Source: Mercenaria mercenaria
Lineage: Eukaryota > Mollusca > Bivalvia > Venerida > Veneridae
Assembly (NCBI RefSeq): GCF_021730395.1
Contig: NC_069368.1
Span: 10,434,001-10,498,000, forward strand
Reading direction: 5' to 3'
Length of the DNA stretch: 64,000 nt
Shown: positions 32,370-43,531 of the stretch, one piece after another
Position numbering within the stretch: position 1 is the first letter of the stretch
Layout: each line of letters begins with the position of its first letter
Notes under the pieces: generated by a model
The model's database searches: none
What the model was told of the DNA's origin: nothing
What the model saw: the letters and a program-made list of their open reading frames with translations, nothing else
Program-made: the position numbers and the translations under genes

Positions 32370-32560
32370 GATATACTATTTTTTTCCATTCAAAGTTGAA
32401 AAGCGTTTGTATCGGGATACCGGAGGTAAAATGTCCTGGTCAAGAACGCATGATTTTTTTTATTGTCGAGGCTGCTCAGGTTCGATTCACGACTCGGGCA
32501 TGTTTTGGTCTTAAATTAGCATTTTAAGATAGGTTCGAAAACAAAAGCTTAAGTTCTAAT
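32370..32560 (+). repeat. Dispersed repeat with B-box-like motif, copy 2
   Basis: See 30115-30360. The B-box-like motif here is GGTTCGATTCACGAC. Confidence 0.6.
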
Positions 32561-32733
32561 GTTCGTAATATGACCAAACTTCAATTCTAAAGAGAGATTA
32601 TTCTTAGCGAAAATCTGGAGGTCAGTGCCTTTTAAATACAACCTCCGGGACAAGTTCCGACTCTAATTAGCAAATAAAGAAGCATAATGCATAATGGTAA
32701 AAAAATGGAGAAAAAACTACAGTACAAAACATT

Positions 32734-32739
32734 TTATTT
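32734..32739 (-). terminator. Polyadenylation signal of SPAG8
   Basis: AATAAA on the minus strand about 90 bp after the SPAG8 stop codon. Confidence 0.6.
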
Positions 32740-32828
32740 ACAAGTTCATTAATATATACATATGCAGGATTTCGTCATAATTAAGAGTAAAAATGTTTTT
32801 GCACAGAATCTTTTCACAAACGATGATA

Positions 32829-32951
32829 TCATATTTTCGGATAGTTTTCCTGGTCGTAGGGTTGAGTATCATCAAAACATTCGTCAATTGGTTGACTAAA
32901 GGCATCGTTTTTTCTGAAACAGGTATCTCGTGTTTTAATACTGCTTACACC
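32829..32951 (-). CDS. SPAG8: SPAG8 exon 6 with stop
   Basis: GVSSIKTRDTCFRKNDAFSQ through YDQENYPKI and TGA. Confidence 0.92.
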   Translation of the reverse strand, partial: GVSSIKTRDTCFRKNDAFSQPIDECFDDTQPYDQENYPKI

Positions 32952-35900
32952 CTGTAAAAGATAAAACTTCATTTTCAGTGACTTAGCTACACAACACGCA
33001 GACTCATGTGCGTATACAGAGTGAGACTGTACACGCTTACAGAATTATGCTAGTTTTTCTTTTTAATTTATAAATACCTTTCATTTATTTGTAAATGTAA
33101 ATTAAGAGTAGAATCAATAAGATACTGTGAGTTGTAGGCATCAACTAATATATATAATAATACGCATCTGATACAACTATTTTGTAACACGACTGCCCGC
33201 TGTTACACAACTGAAATACTGTTGAAAAACTGCGTTAAACTCCAAACAACCAAAACCACAAGGGCCAAATTAACTATTTATAAAATGAAACAATGAAATT
33301 ATTGTCTAAGTAAAATCGAGTTGTCGGAAGGATTTGCTTGTTTGAGCGTAAATTCATTCTTTACTAAATAAGTACTAAATATGCTTATATGAAGTCATTC
33401 GGTTTATCATATTTTTCATCTATTATTTGTAGAATCTATCACTGGTTGTAGATGCGATTACTCGGCTGAGCCTCGGTACCGCTAAGACAGTTATCCCACA
33501 GCCTTACGTAAGCTTCTACAGTTTTTGACATGCAAAAATATCACGATTGTAGCGCCAAACTTCCTAAAAGCTGTGCATTTAACTAGTACAAATGATCTTC
33601 ATTTAAACTGTGAAACCGGTCCCAATCGCAGCAAGCGAAACTAGCTGTTTGCCTGTTAGGAGAGACCTGCATCTAACGACTGTAGCAACTTACAGTAACT
33701 CTGTCTTTATGTTCACTCCAGAATGACACCGGCTGCTCTGTTCTATAATTGTGATTCTGCAAATTTAAGAAAGTATATCTAGAATACATGTGCAATGACT
33801 TAAAAAAAAACGTGTGTGATTTCTCGAACATGTTTCTGATAATTCTACAAAATACATGCAACTTTTATAGTTTTACACTTGTATCGCACCTTGCAGTTAA
33901 TTTCAAGGAGTCTGAACTGGAACTGACCATCTTACAACATTTTTATGTAAAAAATCAGTACAGATTCAATCACTTGTATTCGCTTAAACCAACACGAGTG
34001 ACTTACCTTGGTTGGTTTTGGCGGAACATGTTGAAACCCTTCAATATTGAAATCGTTCGCTGTCACTGATTTATAATCTAATGGCTCTGGTTGTGGTGGG
34101 TTTATGTCGTCTACAAATACTTCTTGGCTGTACATACAAGTAAAAGATAATAGTATATGCTAAATATCTAAAAAAAAAAACAAAAAAAAAAAAATAAAAC
34201 AAAAAAAAACGATGGAAGTCAAAAAAGATCAGTTCTGTAATTCAAATTCATTCAAGACAGCATGCCCTCAAGTTTTCATATTCTGTTATACTGATATTGA
34301 AATAAACATACTCCGACATTTTTGAGTCTCTCTTTTATGTTTTGTAGCAAAAATTAGTATGCATGTTACCATATTACTACGCTTATCTCTGTTAAAGAAA
34401 GCAATAAAGTTACCGTCGGTATGTTAACCATACTAAGTCGAATTACTCAAAATGAAATGTAGAAATGTAAACGTTTGTTTGTTTGTTTACTTTCTGGGGT
34501 TTAACGCAGTTTTTCAACAGTATTTTAGTTATGAAACGACATGCAGGCAGTTAACCTAACCATTATTTCTGGATTCTTTACCAGTACAAAATCTGTTCTC
34601 CGTAAATAAATGGCAACCTCCCCATGAATCAGAGGTGGAGGACGAATGATTACAGAAACAATGTCTTTTACCAAATCGTCACGGAGAACATATGCCCCGC
34701 TCCATTGAGTACACTACGGTAGCGCTTTCATACTGTCGCACCGACAGTTAGACGGAAAGTAGTGACGTCACGCTCTTCGTAGAGAATGTGCCCCGTCCGG
34801 AGTTCGAACTCACGACCCTGTGATCCGTACATCTAAGCTCTCCTTATTAAGCTAAACGGACAGGCAAAATGTAAATGTAAAACGAGAACGTATGTACGAT
34901 TCAAAATATATATAAAATGAGAATGCACGTACAATTCAAAATGAAAATGATTCCTATTCTACGTTCATCAATACATATCATTGTTACAGTGTTTAAAGCA
35001 TAAACAAGATAAAAATGGAAACTTACATGGCTTTCTCCATGTACATCTGTCTCATCAATTTACTTTTGTTTCCTACAAAATTTAGACAAGGTAACTAAAA
35101 TAACTAGTCAACAGAATAAACAATTACTTTTTTTTCAAGTGATCAACATAAATTAAATCCATCCTTCTGGTTTAGACTCTCAATATTAAATTGTAACAAA
35201 TGCCATATCTAGTAACTTGTATTACAGACAATTCCACTATCTGTTTTTATGTGCATAGGATAGAATCGCTACCACATTGTTAATCTCAATTAATTTCTCA
35301 TGTTGTTTTTCACTTCTACTACCTCAGTAAATCAGTAAACCTTTACCTTAGCTACTTTATGAGAACTTTTAACGGACGTGGTAATTTAACAAGTATGCCC
35401 ACGGGCAGAATGTCGAGTCCGCCAGCTGTCAAGTGTGACCTTGACCTTAGACCTAGGGACCTGGTTCTTGCGCATGATACTCCGTCTCATAATGGTGAAC
35501 ATTCATGCAAAATTACATCAAAATCCCACCATGCATAAAGAAGAAATGCTCCGGACAAACTTAATTTTGACCTTTGACCTCCAACTGTGACCTTGACCTT
35601 TGAGATAGGAACATGGGGTTTGTGCATGACAAGCATTCTCATTGAGGTAAACATTCATGCCAAAAATAAACAAGATTGGTCCATGCATGTCAAAGTTATG
35701 GTCCGGACAAAATCGGACGCACGGACGCACGCACGCACATACACCGAACCACCAAAAGTGGCGACTATATCGCGCTCAAGGCAAGAGGGCTAGACAATAA
35801 AACTGTTCAATGTCCGTAATACATAAAACATTTGAACATCATGAGGATTTATTTCCAACGCTACAATGTACAGGGTCGCAGAGTTTGAATTATCACTGTT

Positions 35901-38339
35901 CGGGGTTCCGTGCGCAGGAATTTAACCGCGCGGGCGTTTGAACAATGAATCATATAGAGTAAAACGCCCGCGCCTTTAAATTCCTGCGCACGGAACCCTG
36001 AACTGTGATAAATCAAACTCTGCGACCCTGTACTTTGTAGCGTTGGAAATGAAGTATGACTATTGTGAGACCAAGCATTCTCTAGTAATTGATTGGAAAC
36101 CAAAAGGCCTACCGGCCTGCTGGCAGACGGACCGGCCGACCGACAAAGAGCAAAACTTCGAAGAGGGACATTAAAACAGATTACAAACATAAAACATTTA
36201 TCTATATAAACTGTATATATTCGCATATTTGTAAACTTTTTAAATGGGCTTTGGTAGTAAAATGAATAAAATTATATTTTCGCGTAATTTAATACAGTAT
36301 GTATTATTGAAATTTTGAAATGATAATATTGATAGATCGGTCTAATTGTCCCCTTAATTAATTTAAGAAATGTACTTCCAGTAATTTTTAAACTATTTGC
36401 AGAATAGCAAATGGCGGGTTGGCTCTTTGGTTCAGTCTATATGACTAGCTTGGCTTACAAAGGAGTATCTAGTCGTATGTGACTCATCTGCGGTTAAAAC
36501 TTTAGGCTAGTCGTATGTGGTCATATTACTAGCCGCTGCCGCATTTAAAATTAACTGTAAATACACTCAGTTCCAAAAGAAAGTGTGCACTTAGTTTTCT
36601 GTTATTTTTTCTCGGTTATTTTCATGAAAACTTATAATGTTTGGTACCAAAATTTAAATCAGTTCGTAAACAAATTGGTGTGCATTTTAGATTTTGAGTT
36701 ATACCTGAGAGTTAGTGTATGAAAAAAATGAAACAAAAACGTCAGGAAATTTTTTGAAATATTTAAACTTAAAAAGTGCACACTTTCTTTTGGAACTGAG
36801 TATATGAAAGTAGAACGTAACCATGGGATTTCAATAACTTCTATAAATTGATTAATGCAAACTATTTAGTACCTTCAAGTGGTATTCCTGGGTGAACTGG
36901 CGTTTTATATGAAGCTTTTACTGTAGTCTCATTTGCTGGCCTGGCATCGAGGTTAATTGTCAGAACCCCTGCATGTCCATCCCGAAACAGTTCTGCTTTA
37001 CTTGCAGAAGATTTTGTTGTATCAGTCACAGTGTCATAGTCTTTAACAGCGCGCTGTAATCAACATAGAACCATTCACGTATATGTAAATCAAAATAAGT
37101 TTTCAAGGTAACTGTGATGTTCAAGTTTCCGAGACAATATGGCATCAATCGTTTTTAAATGATGCAAGTACTGATGCAATTTATAAAATATCCGGGTCTA
37201 ATGATAACCTGGTTACGGTCCATGCCAGTTATAGGTTAAGCTGTCTGTATTGAAAAAACATTGATTTCTATAGCTTCAGCAGACTGTCACGCCTTATGAT
37301 AAGCAAATTCAAGATTAGTTTTTCAGACTAAGTTAATGTACTTAGGTTTAGCTATCTGTCATGTTTATGTTAACCATAGTACTTCTATTTGTGTTGTGTA
37401 TACATATGGCCTTAACTTAATAGTCAAAAATATGCATAAATGGCCCTTCAAGTTTGTGCCGATAGTACCTCAGAAAGTATTTGACCTAGGATTATCAAAC
37501 AGTACAGTTATTAAGCATGACTTGGGTATTGTTTGAGATTTTACTTAGCCAGACCAAAATTATAGCCCTTAACTTAATATAAAACTATGCATTAAAGTGC
37601 ATGAAAGTTTCTGCCACGTACATCTCAAGAAGTATTTGACACAGACTTGTAAAACATTACAGGATTGTTATGTAGCATGCGAAGTTGTGAACTTGGTAAT
37701 TATGTTTGGAAATTGCCCTACCAGATGCTTAAATGTCTTGCCAGGGAATAAACCCATGGCCTCCCACACATAAAGTGGATGCTCTACCATTACTATAAGT
37801 CTTTTAAATATATTATAACAAGTGTATTTGTTGACTAGGCTGAAAGAAGTTTATTTACACTTCTATACACCTAACCGGACTTTCTCATTCAGACCTAAAA
37901 TGAACACTCCGTCTTCCTTGAAGTCTCTGAAAAAGGCAGTCATCAATATAGGTCCATTTTTGTCCCATTAATATTATGACAGGCTCCAAAACAAAAATGT
38001 CAACGGGGTTTCTAAACGTAGGTCTTCGTGGTATATTTTACAAGTTTTTAAATCAACTTAACTGGTGTTTACATCAAATATAGTGCATGATGTCTATGGT
38101 ATTCATGTCTTCTTATGGGTTAATTGTACCATTCTGGTTCAAATGAACTAGCCTGATGCAAAAGAGCTATCTCTTTCACCATCCTGATTATGATGTTTAT
38201 TCATTCAATCATTCATTATTTTTCTCCATTATAATTATTTTTCGAAAATGCTTACCTCTTCGACCCAGTTTTCCAACAGACATTTGCCGTCTGAATTGTT
38301 GAATCGTATTTCATTTCTTCCTTGATTCAGCACACTCAT
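32829..38339 (-). CDS. SPAG8: Sperm-associated antigen 8 (SPAG8), 6 exons
   Basis: Exons 38256-38339, 36873-37053, 35027-35072, 34007-34127, 33694-33756 and 32829-32951 join without a break to about 206 aa. SPAG8 is a microtubule inner protein of ciliary and sperm flagellar doublets. The match to the C-terminal part of vertebrate SPAG8 is clear: DGKCLLENWVEERAV (human GKCLFYNWQEERAT), LFRDGHAGVLTINLDA (human HGHRGLLTMQL), NHNYRTEQPVSFW (human HDYRQEQPETFW), GVSSIKTRDTCFRKNDAFS (human GVSNIRTLDTPFRKNCSFS) and QPYDQENYPK (human LPYEPENYP). The long low-complexity N-terminus of the mammalian protein is absent. An X-box-like motif lies just upstream, fitting a cilium gene. Confidence 0.93.
33184..33262 (+). 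mobile_element. SINE family 2, 3' fragment
   Basis: CTGCCCGCTGTTACAC, CTGAAATACTGTTGAAAAAC and GCGTTAAACTCC, the tail of the SINE at 38664. In a SPAG8 intron. Confidence 0.8.
33694..33756 (-). CDS. SPAG8: SPAG8 exon 5
   Basis: NHNYRTEQPVSFWSEHKDRV and T, the best conserved SPAG8 segment; donor GTAAGT. Confidence 0.92.
34007..34127 (-). CDS. SPAG8: SPAG8 exon 4
   Basis: QEVFVDDINPPQPEPLDYKS through QHVPPKPTK; acceptor TACAG, donor GTAAGT. Confidence 0.9.
34480..34863 (-). mobile_element. SINE family 2 with ~100-bp internal expansion
   Basis: Minus-strand SINE: tRNA-like head (B box GAGTTCGAACTCCGG region at 34798-34812), body GAGGTGGAGGACGAATGATT and tail GGTTTAACGCAGTTTTTCAA. Compared with 59232-59517 it has about 100 extra bases between two versions of GAGAAYRTRYGCCCCGYCC, including TACTGTCGCACCGACAG. 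Confidence 0.83.
35027..35072 (-). CDS. SPAG8: SPAG8 exon 3
   Basis: A 46-bp exon coding GNKSKLMRQMYMEKA; acceptor TTGTAG, donor GTAAGT. Its phases fit exons 2 and 4. Confidence 0.88.
35394..35800 (-). mobile_element. Helentron-type non-autonomous element, most complete of its family
   Basis: The hairpin end is ATGCCCACGGGCA (35396-35408); next come TGTCGAGTCCGCCAGCTG, TGACCTTGACCTTAGACC, one satellite-like segment, a GCACGCACGCACG tract, and a worn inverted partner GGGCTAGACA. Related copies: 11571-12046, 49378-49772. Confidence 0.75.
35851..36050. mobile_element. Fold-back element with ~90-bp arms
   Basis: ATTTCCAACGCTACAA at the left pairs with TTTGTAGCGTTGGAAAT at the right. Arms continue inward through CAGGGTCGCAGAGTTTG and TTCCGTGCGCAGGAATTTAA with few mismatches, leaving a central loop of about 25-30 bases. 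In SPAG8 intron 2. The GC-rich inner part suggests strong hairpin formation. Confidence 0.88.
36562..36803. mobile_element. Tc1/mariner-type MITE (TA target)
   Basis: ACTCAGTTCCAAAAGAAAGT at the left and ACTTTCTTTTGGAACTGAGT at the right form 28-bp or longer inverted repeats, flanked by TA. About 240 bp, no coding. Lies just past exon 2 in SPAG8 intron 2. Confidence 0.87.
36873..37053 (-). CDS. SPAG8: SPAG8 exon 2
   Basis: RAVKDYDTVTDTTKSS through TPVHPGIPLE; acceptor TTACAG, donor GTACTA, ends at phase 1. Confidence 0.9.
37700..37800 (-). repeat. Worn tRNA-like SINE fragment
   Basis: Minus-strand reading gives TGGTAGAGCATCCACTTTAT and a decayed B box; probably related to the SINE head at 22640-22718. 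Low confidence. Confidence 0.4.
38256..38339 (-). CDS. SPAG8: SPAG8 exon 1
   Basis: MSVLNQGRNEIRFNNSDGKC through ENWVEE, 28 codons. The start is the only ATG before the conserved GKC motif; donor GTAAGC. Confidence 0.88.
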
Positions 38340-38421
38340 ATCGGCTTTTAAACTCTATTTATTTCGAAAATACAAACAAAATTACATTCAACTAAAAACA
38401 CTGTTTACATCGGAAGCGCGC

Positions 38422-38435
38422 GGCGTCATAGCAAC
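38422..38435. promoter_or_regulatory. X-box-like motif (RFX site) upstream of SPAG8
   Basis: GGCGTCATAGCAAC matches 11 of 14 positions of the X-box form GTTGCCATAGCAAC, with a perfect second half-site. It is about 85 bp upstream of the SPAG8 start. RFX factors drive many cilium genes in animals; binding here is inference. Confidence 0.55.
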
Positions 38436-38663
38436 ATAGCAAGAGTTATAAAGGGAAATAATCCATTTTTAAAAGTTTAGCGTTCGGCGTGTAGAGGATT
38501 TAGCGGTCTATTATTCAAACGTGTTAAAACATACACTATTCTTTATACGCACGCGCGTGTACGTTGATGCTGTTTTGAAGTGCATGGGCATGATAATTTT
38601 GTCTTCTGTAATACAATTTCATTTAAGTTTAATCAAACAAAATGTATACAGAGCGTTGGGTCT

Positions 38664-38916
38664 ACGGATCGCGGGGTCCTCGGTCCTCGGGCGAGGCGTA
38701 CGTTCTCCGTGACGATTTGATAAACGACATTGTGTCTGAAATCATTGTTCCTCCAACTCTGATTCATGTGGGAAAGTTGGCGGTTACTTGCGGAGAACAG
38801 GTTTGTACTGGTGCAGAATCCAGGAACACTGGTTAGGTTAACTGCCCGCCGTTACAGGACTGAAATACTGTTGAAAAACGGCGTTAAACCCAACACAAAC
38901 AAACAAAAACAGAACA
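38664..38916 (+). mobile_element. SINE family 2 copy
   Basis: Plus-strand copy: GAACAGGTTTGTACTGGT, AGGTTAACTGCCCGCCGTTA and GTTGAAAAACGGCGTTAAAC tail followed by CAAACAAACA. The tRNA-like head is shortened. Confidence 0.83.
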
Positions 38917-40138
38917 TATACAATGCATATTTTACAGAACTTTACGCATTGTCTCATTCAAGCACATAACCTAGTTTGTTTGATCATAAAAACAAGTTAA
39001 ATTGTATCGCACACTAAAATTTGAAATTGTTTAAAATAAATTGACGCGACGGTAGTTAGTAAGTTCAGTCAGCTGAGTTATATAGGAATGCCCCTCTGCA
39101 AAACCATGTTAAAGATCACACAGAATGCTTAAGTGTTAAGTAGAAGCAACCGTAATTATCTTCTAAACATTTACAGAGTATACATGAGGGAGATGGGCCG
39201 ATAGTTATAGCTGTTACTGCATGCGAAGCACACGTTAGACTTGGTTCAGTCATTTGAAAGTGTACCATATGATAGTAATTTCTGAAAGAGGACGGTTATG
39301 ATATGTGAAATTACATGTCTCAGCTCCCTCTGATCTTATCCGGTCGCGCAGCTTTGTTCCACCAAGAGTTTAGTAACACCGTATTGGCTGATAGACATGT
39401 TAAGCATTTGCGGGATAAGATTTTTGGATATCTTAGATCTTGAAAATATGTTTGTTCCAAAGATAGCGAGGATACGTATTATTATGGCAACTAATCGCCT
39501 TTCCATGTTTTAAAGTTACTTCATCTAATAAAGCGCCAATTTTGTTCTGGTCTCTCTCTGGAGCAATGATATTCTATCTTCTTCCCAGTCTCTCTCGATG
39601 GGAGGGATGAGATGGGAGGATGCATGAAATTTTGTTACAACACAAAAGTCTGAAATTCTATCAGAAAAACTTCAGAAGTCTATCTTAAAAAAAATATATA
39701 CGGGACATTTTTTTTCAAATACAGACTTCTTGGGTCTTACTGATAAAAAAATTTCAGTCCCGCGATTTGGACAAATTTGAGAAGGTCCATACAAGGAGGC
39801 TTGTGATGAAGTTTGATTATAAGACACGTTAATCAGATGTTCAGCTACCTCCAGTCGAACGAAAAATACAGACCTCATAGACCACTGCTCATCAGAATAG
39901 TAAAGACTGTTTTTAGAATAGTTTGTGTGTCTTTCTGTTACTAAAATAATGAAGGTTTGTTACTGTTCACAAAAATAGCGATAGCTGTACGAAAACTAAA
40001 GACTCGCCATATATCTGTTATTTTGAGGTGGGTAAAAGATAATATATTGAGTACACGCATTACTATGAAGTGTTTGAATTCTAATTTTCTCAGTAGTAGG
40101 TTAAAAATATTTTTTGCCTGACAATGAACTAACTGGAA
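38917..40138. other. No feature recognised
   Basis: Intergenic AT-rich DNA between SPAG8 and a satellite-type element. Short frames on both strands show nothing familiar. Confidence 0.5.
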
Positions 40139-41680
40139 ACAGGAGCTGTCACACGAGACAGTACACTCAACTATTTTGATGCTGAACAGTGAAAACGGAC
40201 AAACCTGAAGAAGCTAAAGCTATCACTGGAGTGCTTAGTAACTACAACGTCGATGAAAATATTGGACAATAGTTTAAGTCTGGGGCAATGTATTCTAAGT
40301 AATATAAGAGATACAGTGAAAAAGTATTAGGTATAAAAGGGACGTAATTCATGGAGTATTTCTGAAAGATTAATGCACCATGTGTCATATAGTTTGCAAA
40401 TATATATATTGTGGAATAACTTTTTTAACTTTGAATCAATTCCATTTAGTAATAACTGAGATAGAGGAAAAGTGCAAAATTCAAAGTAAAAAGGGGGAAC
40501 ATTCCTTGAGTCAAATGATGTGTGTGATGATGTGGAACAATCATTTTAAGACCGAATAAATCCTTTAAGTAACAAGAGATATTATGAAAACGCATCAAAA
40601 CTCCACTGTAATTCCAAGTAAAAAGGGGGATAATTCATAAACTATATGTGCGAGAGTTATGACCTTTAACTCACATGATGTGGGTGTTTGAACTGAATTC
40701 AAGTAAAAAGGGATATCATGAAAATATTTGTAGATAAGGACTATTTCATGGAGTGTTTTGAAGAAATGTCACATGTTAATAAGTTTGCAAATAATATATT
40801 GTGGAACTTTACTTTGAACAATCCATTGATATGAGTGAGGAAAGCATCAAGAGAACATTCAAAGTAAAAGAGGGGGATAATTTCATAATATTTGTGCCAG
40901 AGTTATGACCTTGAGTCATATGATGTGTGTGATGATGTGGAACCTGAAATTTCAAGTAAAAAGGGGGATAATTCATAAAATATTTGTGTGAGAGTTATGA
41001 CCTTTAATTCACATGAAGTGGGTGTTTGACCTGAAATTTCAAGTAAAAAGGGGGATAATTCATGAAATATATTTGGTGCGAGAGTTAAAAATTTACTTTG
41101 AATTTCACTTATGAAGATGAGGAATGTATTAACCTAAATTTCAAGTAAAAAGGGGATAATCATGAATATTTCAACAGAATTAGGACAGTGACATATGATG
41201 TGGGATGAGTGTAACAAATGTTATAAGTTTGAATCAATCCATGCAGTAATACCAGATCGACGAAAGTGCATCAAAAACTTGACTTTAAATTCTAAGTATA
41301 AAAGGGGAATAATATTGGGAATTTTGGAAGTATTGGCATGATGAATATATGTGGTATCATTTTGATCGTGTAACACTGTTATAAGTTTGAATCAAATCCA
41401 TGCAGTAATACCGAGATCGAAAGTGCATAAAAACTTTGACTTGAAATTCTAAGTATAAAAGGGGATAACTAATGAAATATTGGTGCCAGAGTTATTGCCC
41501 TTGTGTCATGTGATGTTGGTGATGATGAGAAGTAACTATTTTAAGATTAAAGTAAATTCATCAAATAATAATCGAGAAAAATTGAAAATGCATCAAAACT
41601 TTAATCAAGGTGTGTGGACGCAGAGGCCTATGCGAGAAGGGCAGCTCTCCATATACTCTGTGTAGTCAAGCTAAAAACTA
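40139..41680 (-). mobile_element. Helentron-type non-autonomous element, worn satellite core
   Basis: The hairpin end is AGCTGTCACACGAGACAG (about 40144-40161), with CACTCAACTATT next to it. Many diverged units contain AAGTAAAAAGGGGGATAATT and GTGCGAGAGTTATGACC. The other end has GTGTGGACGCAGAGGC and GTGTAGTCAAGCTAAAA. Deletions make the unit length irregular. Confidence 0.7.
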
Positions 41681-43009
41681 AGTTCAATACTAGCTCCTTC
41701 CATTTTTATCAAGGTCAGTTAAAGACAAAGAAGAAAATCAAGTTTCCCAATTTGTTTAATCTATTACCTGTTTCAAACATAAAACAGTTTAACAGTTAAA
41801 CCTTGTACAGATAATCAACAATAAAGATATACCGTACTGTAAACATGTCCATGTTTTATACAAGCACAACATCTCTCATTATATTCTGTCCACTTAAATG
41901 CGTCTTTACATGCAGTTTTCACAATCATAAATAAAATTAAATAAATATCTTCAACTTTATAAATATATCCATCTGTTATAAATTATAACATTATTATATA
42001 ACAAATTCAATATGCCTTTGTACACATGTACAAATTTAAACAACGTATCATATAGGTCATCTAACATCTAAACATAAAATACACAACTTCATACAAATCA
42101 TTGTCCGGACAGATACAGCCAAACCATAGTTTATTTTGATGGGTTTTAAGTCATATCCATACAGTTACAGTTATTTCATGTGGAGGAAGATCCTTGATGC
42201 TCTTCCAGGTATTATTTCAGCAATGTGCAGGCACCTGGAGCGAACCACTGACTGGATAGCTTTCTCAGTGTGCTAAATCATTTAGTATGCTTCTTTACAT
42301 AATTACAAAGATAAAAGTATCAACAAATACAACAAAAACATAACAACACACCTGGTAATACATGTAAAATGATGTATATAATAAGATTTTACATAACCTA
42401 TAAGAAAACCCCCATTTTTCTCTCAATATTTCATATTAATGGTTTACATTGTCATTTTGACTGCATCCTTCTACATATATATCCTCCCCATAAAGTGGAA
42501 GGAGACCCACCAAAAAGAACCTGATTTTAATAAAAAAAAAAGTCTGTTTCATCCCACTTTAGAACCTCAACTTTGGCTTTTTTGCTAACCTCGAGTTACT
42601 AGCTTGAAAAAAATGTCATGTTTCTTTTTTTTTTTTGTTATTCAAATGCCTAAAATGGCTTAAGATGTTGTTTCTCACCTGCGAGAATACATAGTATTTC
42701 TAATGAAATACTGGCGTATGATAATCTTTTCTTTCCTGTAAGACAGGATATTCTCAATAAAGTACCAGGCACTATTGCAGGTAAGAAAACGTGTAGAACT
42801 ACCTTCAATTTACTGTTTCAAGTATCCTCTCTCTAATAGTTCTGGCATTGTAAAACACTGTTATATAGGAAATAAATCTATTCCTGACTATGTATTCCCC
42901 TTGCATACATGATTTAATCGCTGGATGATAATCTGTATCACACAGAAGCGTAACATTAAAGGCATCAAAACAAATGGTACCTAATTATCTTCCTGACCAA
43001 ATTACAAAG
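41681..43009. other. 3' flank or 3' UTR of VPS13B
   Basis: No gene. It follows the VPS13B stop codon (43136) on the minus strand and probably includes its 3' UTR. A small inverted-repeat unit of about 120 bp (GTTTCTCACCTGC at 42670 against GCAGGTAAGAAAAC at 42777) may be another MITE. Confidence 0.5.
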
Positions 43010-43200
43010 TACAGGAACTGTGTACTCTATGTATTACTACACAGCAAAACCTACTCCTGCCAACTTGTGTTTAGTAATGCTAAATATAGCAAGAAAGGCT
43101 ACCAAAAGTACAGGAACTGTGTACTATATGTATTACTACACAGCAAAGCCTACTCCTGCCAACTTGTGTTTAGTAATGTTAAATATAGCAAGAAATGCTG
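43010..43200. repeat. Tandem duplication covering the VPS13B stop codon
   Basis: Two units of about 99 bp, starting GTACAGGAACTGTGTACT, are nearly identical. The upper unit includes the last 20 or so codons and TAG of VPS13B; the lower lies in the 3' UTR and repeats the same coding end with one or two changes. Confidence 0.92.
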
Positions 43201-43531
43201 CCAAATTTGCAGCACTCATTTTGAAGTCATATTGCGGCAGTGTTGCACATCCAATTTCCACACTAGAATCAGAAACAGTATCTGAGAGTTGCTCCCCTTG
43301 AATCACAGATCCTGACTGTCTCCCTTGCGATAACTCTTCATGTTGAAGTTTTCTCACATTGAGAGCAACTGGTTGAGTATTTTCCTCATGAGAATGTTGA
43401 AGAAGTTTACCATTCCAGGTTTTATCACAGATGTCTTCCGTTGCCACAGATATAAGATGAGATTCTGTCTCAATATATTTTGAAGCTGCGTCTACAAAAG
43501 CTGTCACTCTCTCAGTGTTGGAAGGTCCATG
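43136..43531 (-). CDS. VPS13B: VPS13B exon 18 of window, last coding exon
   Basis: HGPSNTERVTAFVDAASKYI to DFKMSAANLAAFLAIFNITK, HKLAGVGFAV and TAG; human C-terminus is FAQVFLSKFTMVKNKALRKG. 131 codons plus stop. The middle (residues 40-95 of the exon) is Gln/Ser-rich and poorly conserved. Confidence 0.93.
   Translation of the reverse strand, partial: HGPSNTERVTAFVDAASKYIETESHLISVATEDICDKTWNGKLLQHSHEENTQPVALNVRKLQHEELSQGRQSGSVIQGEQLSDTVSDSSVEIGCATLPQYDFKMSAANLAAFLAIFNITKHKLAGVGFAV

Noticed and set aside
35861-36226. 121-codon frame on the minus strand
   Set aside because: Most of it is the fold-back element at 35851-36050.
42974-43301. Two overlapping plus-strand frames of 93-103 codons with an internal repeat
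   Set aside because: Antisense of the duplicated VPS13B C-terminus; the repeat is the DNA duplication.
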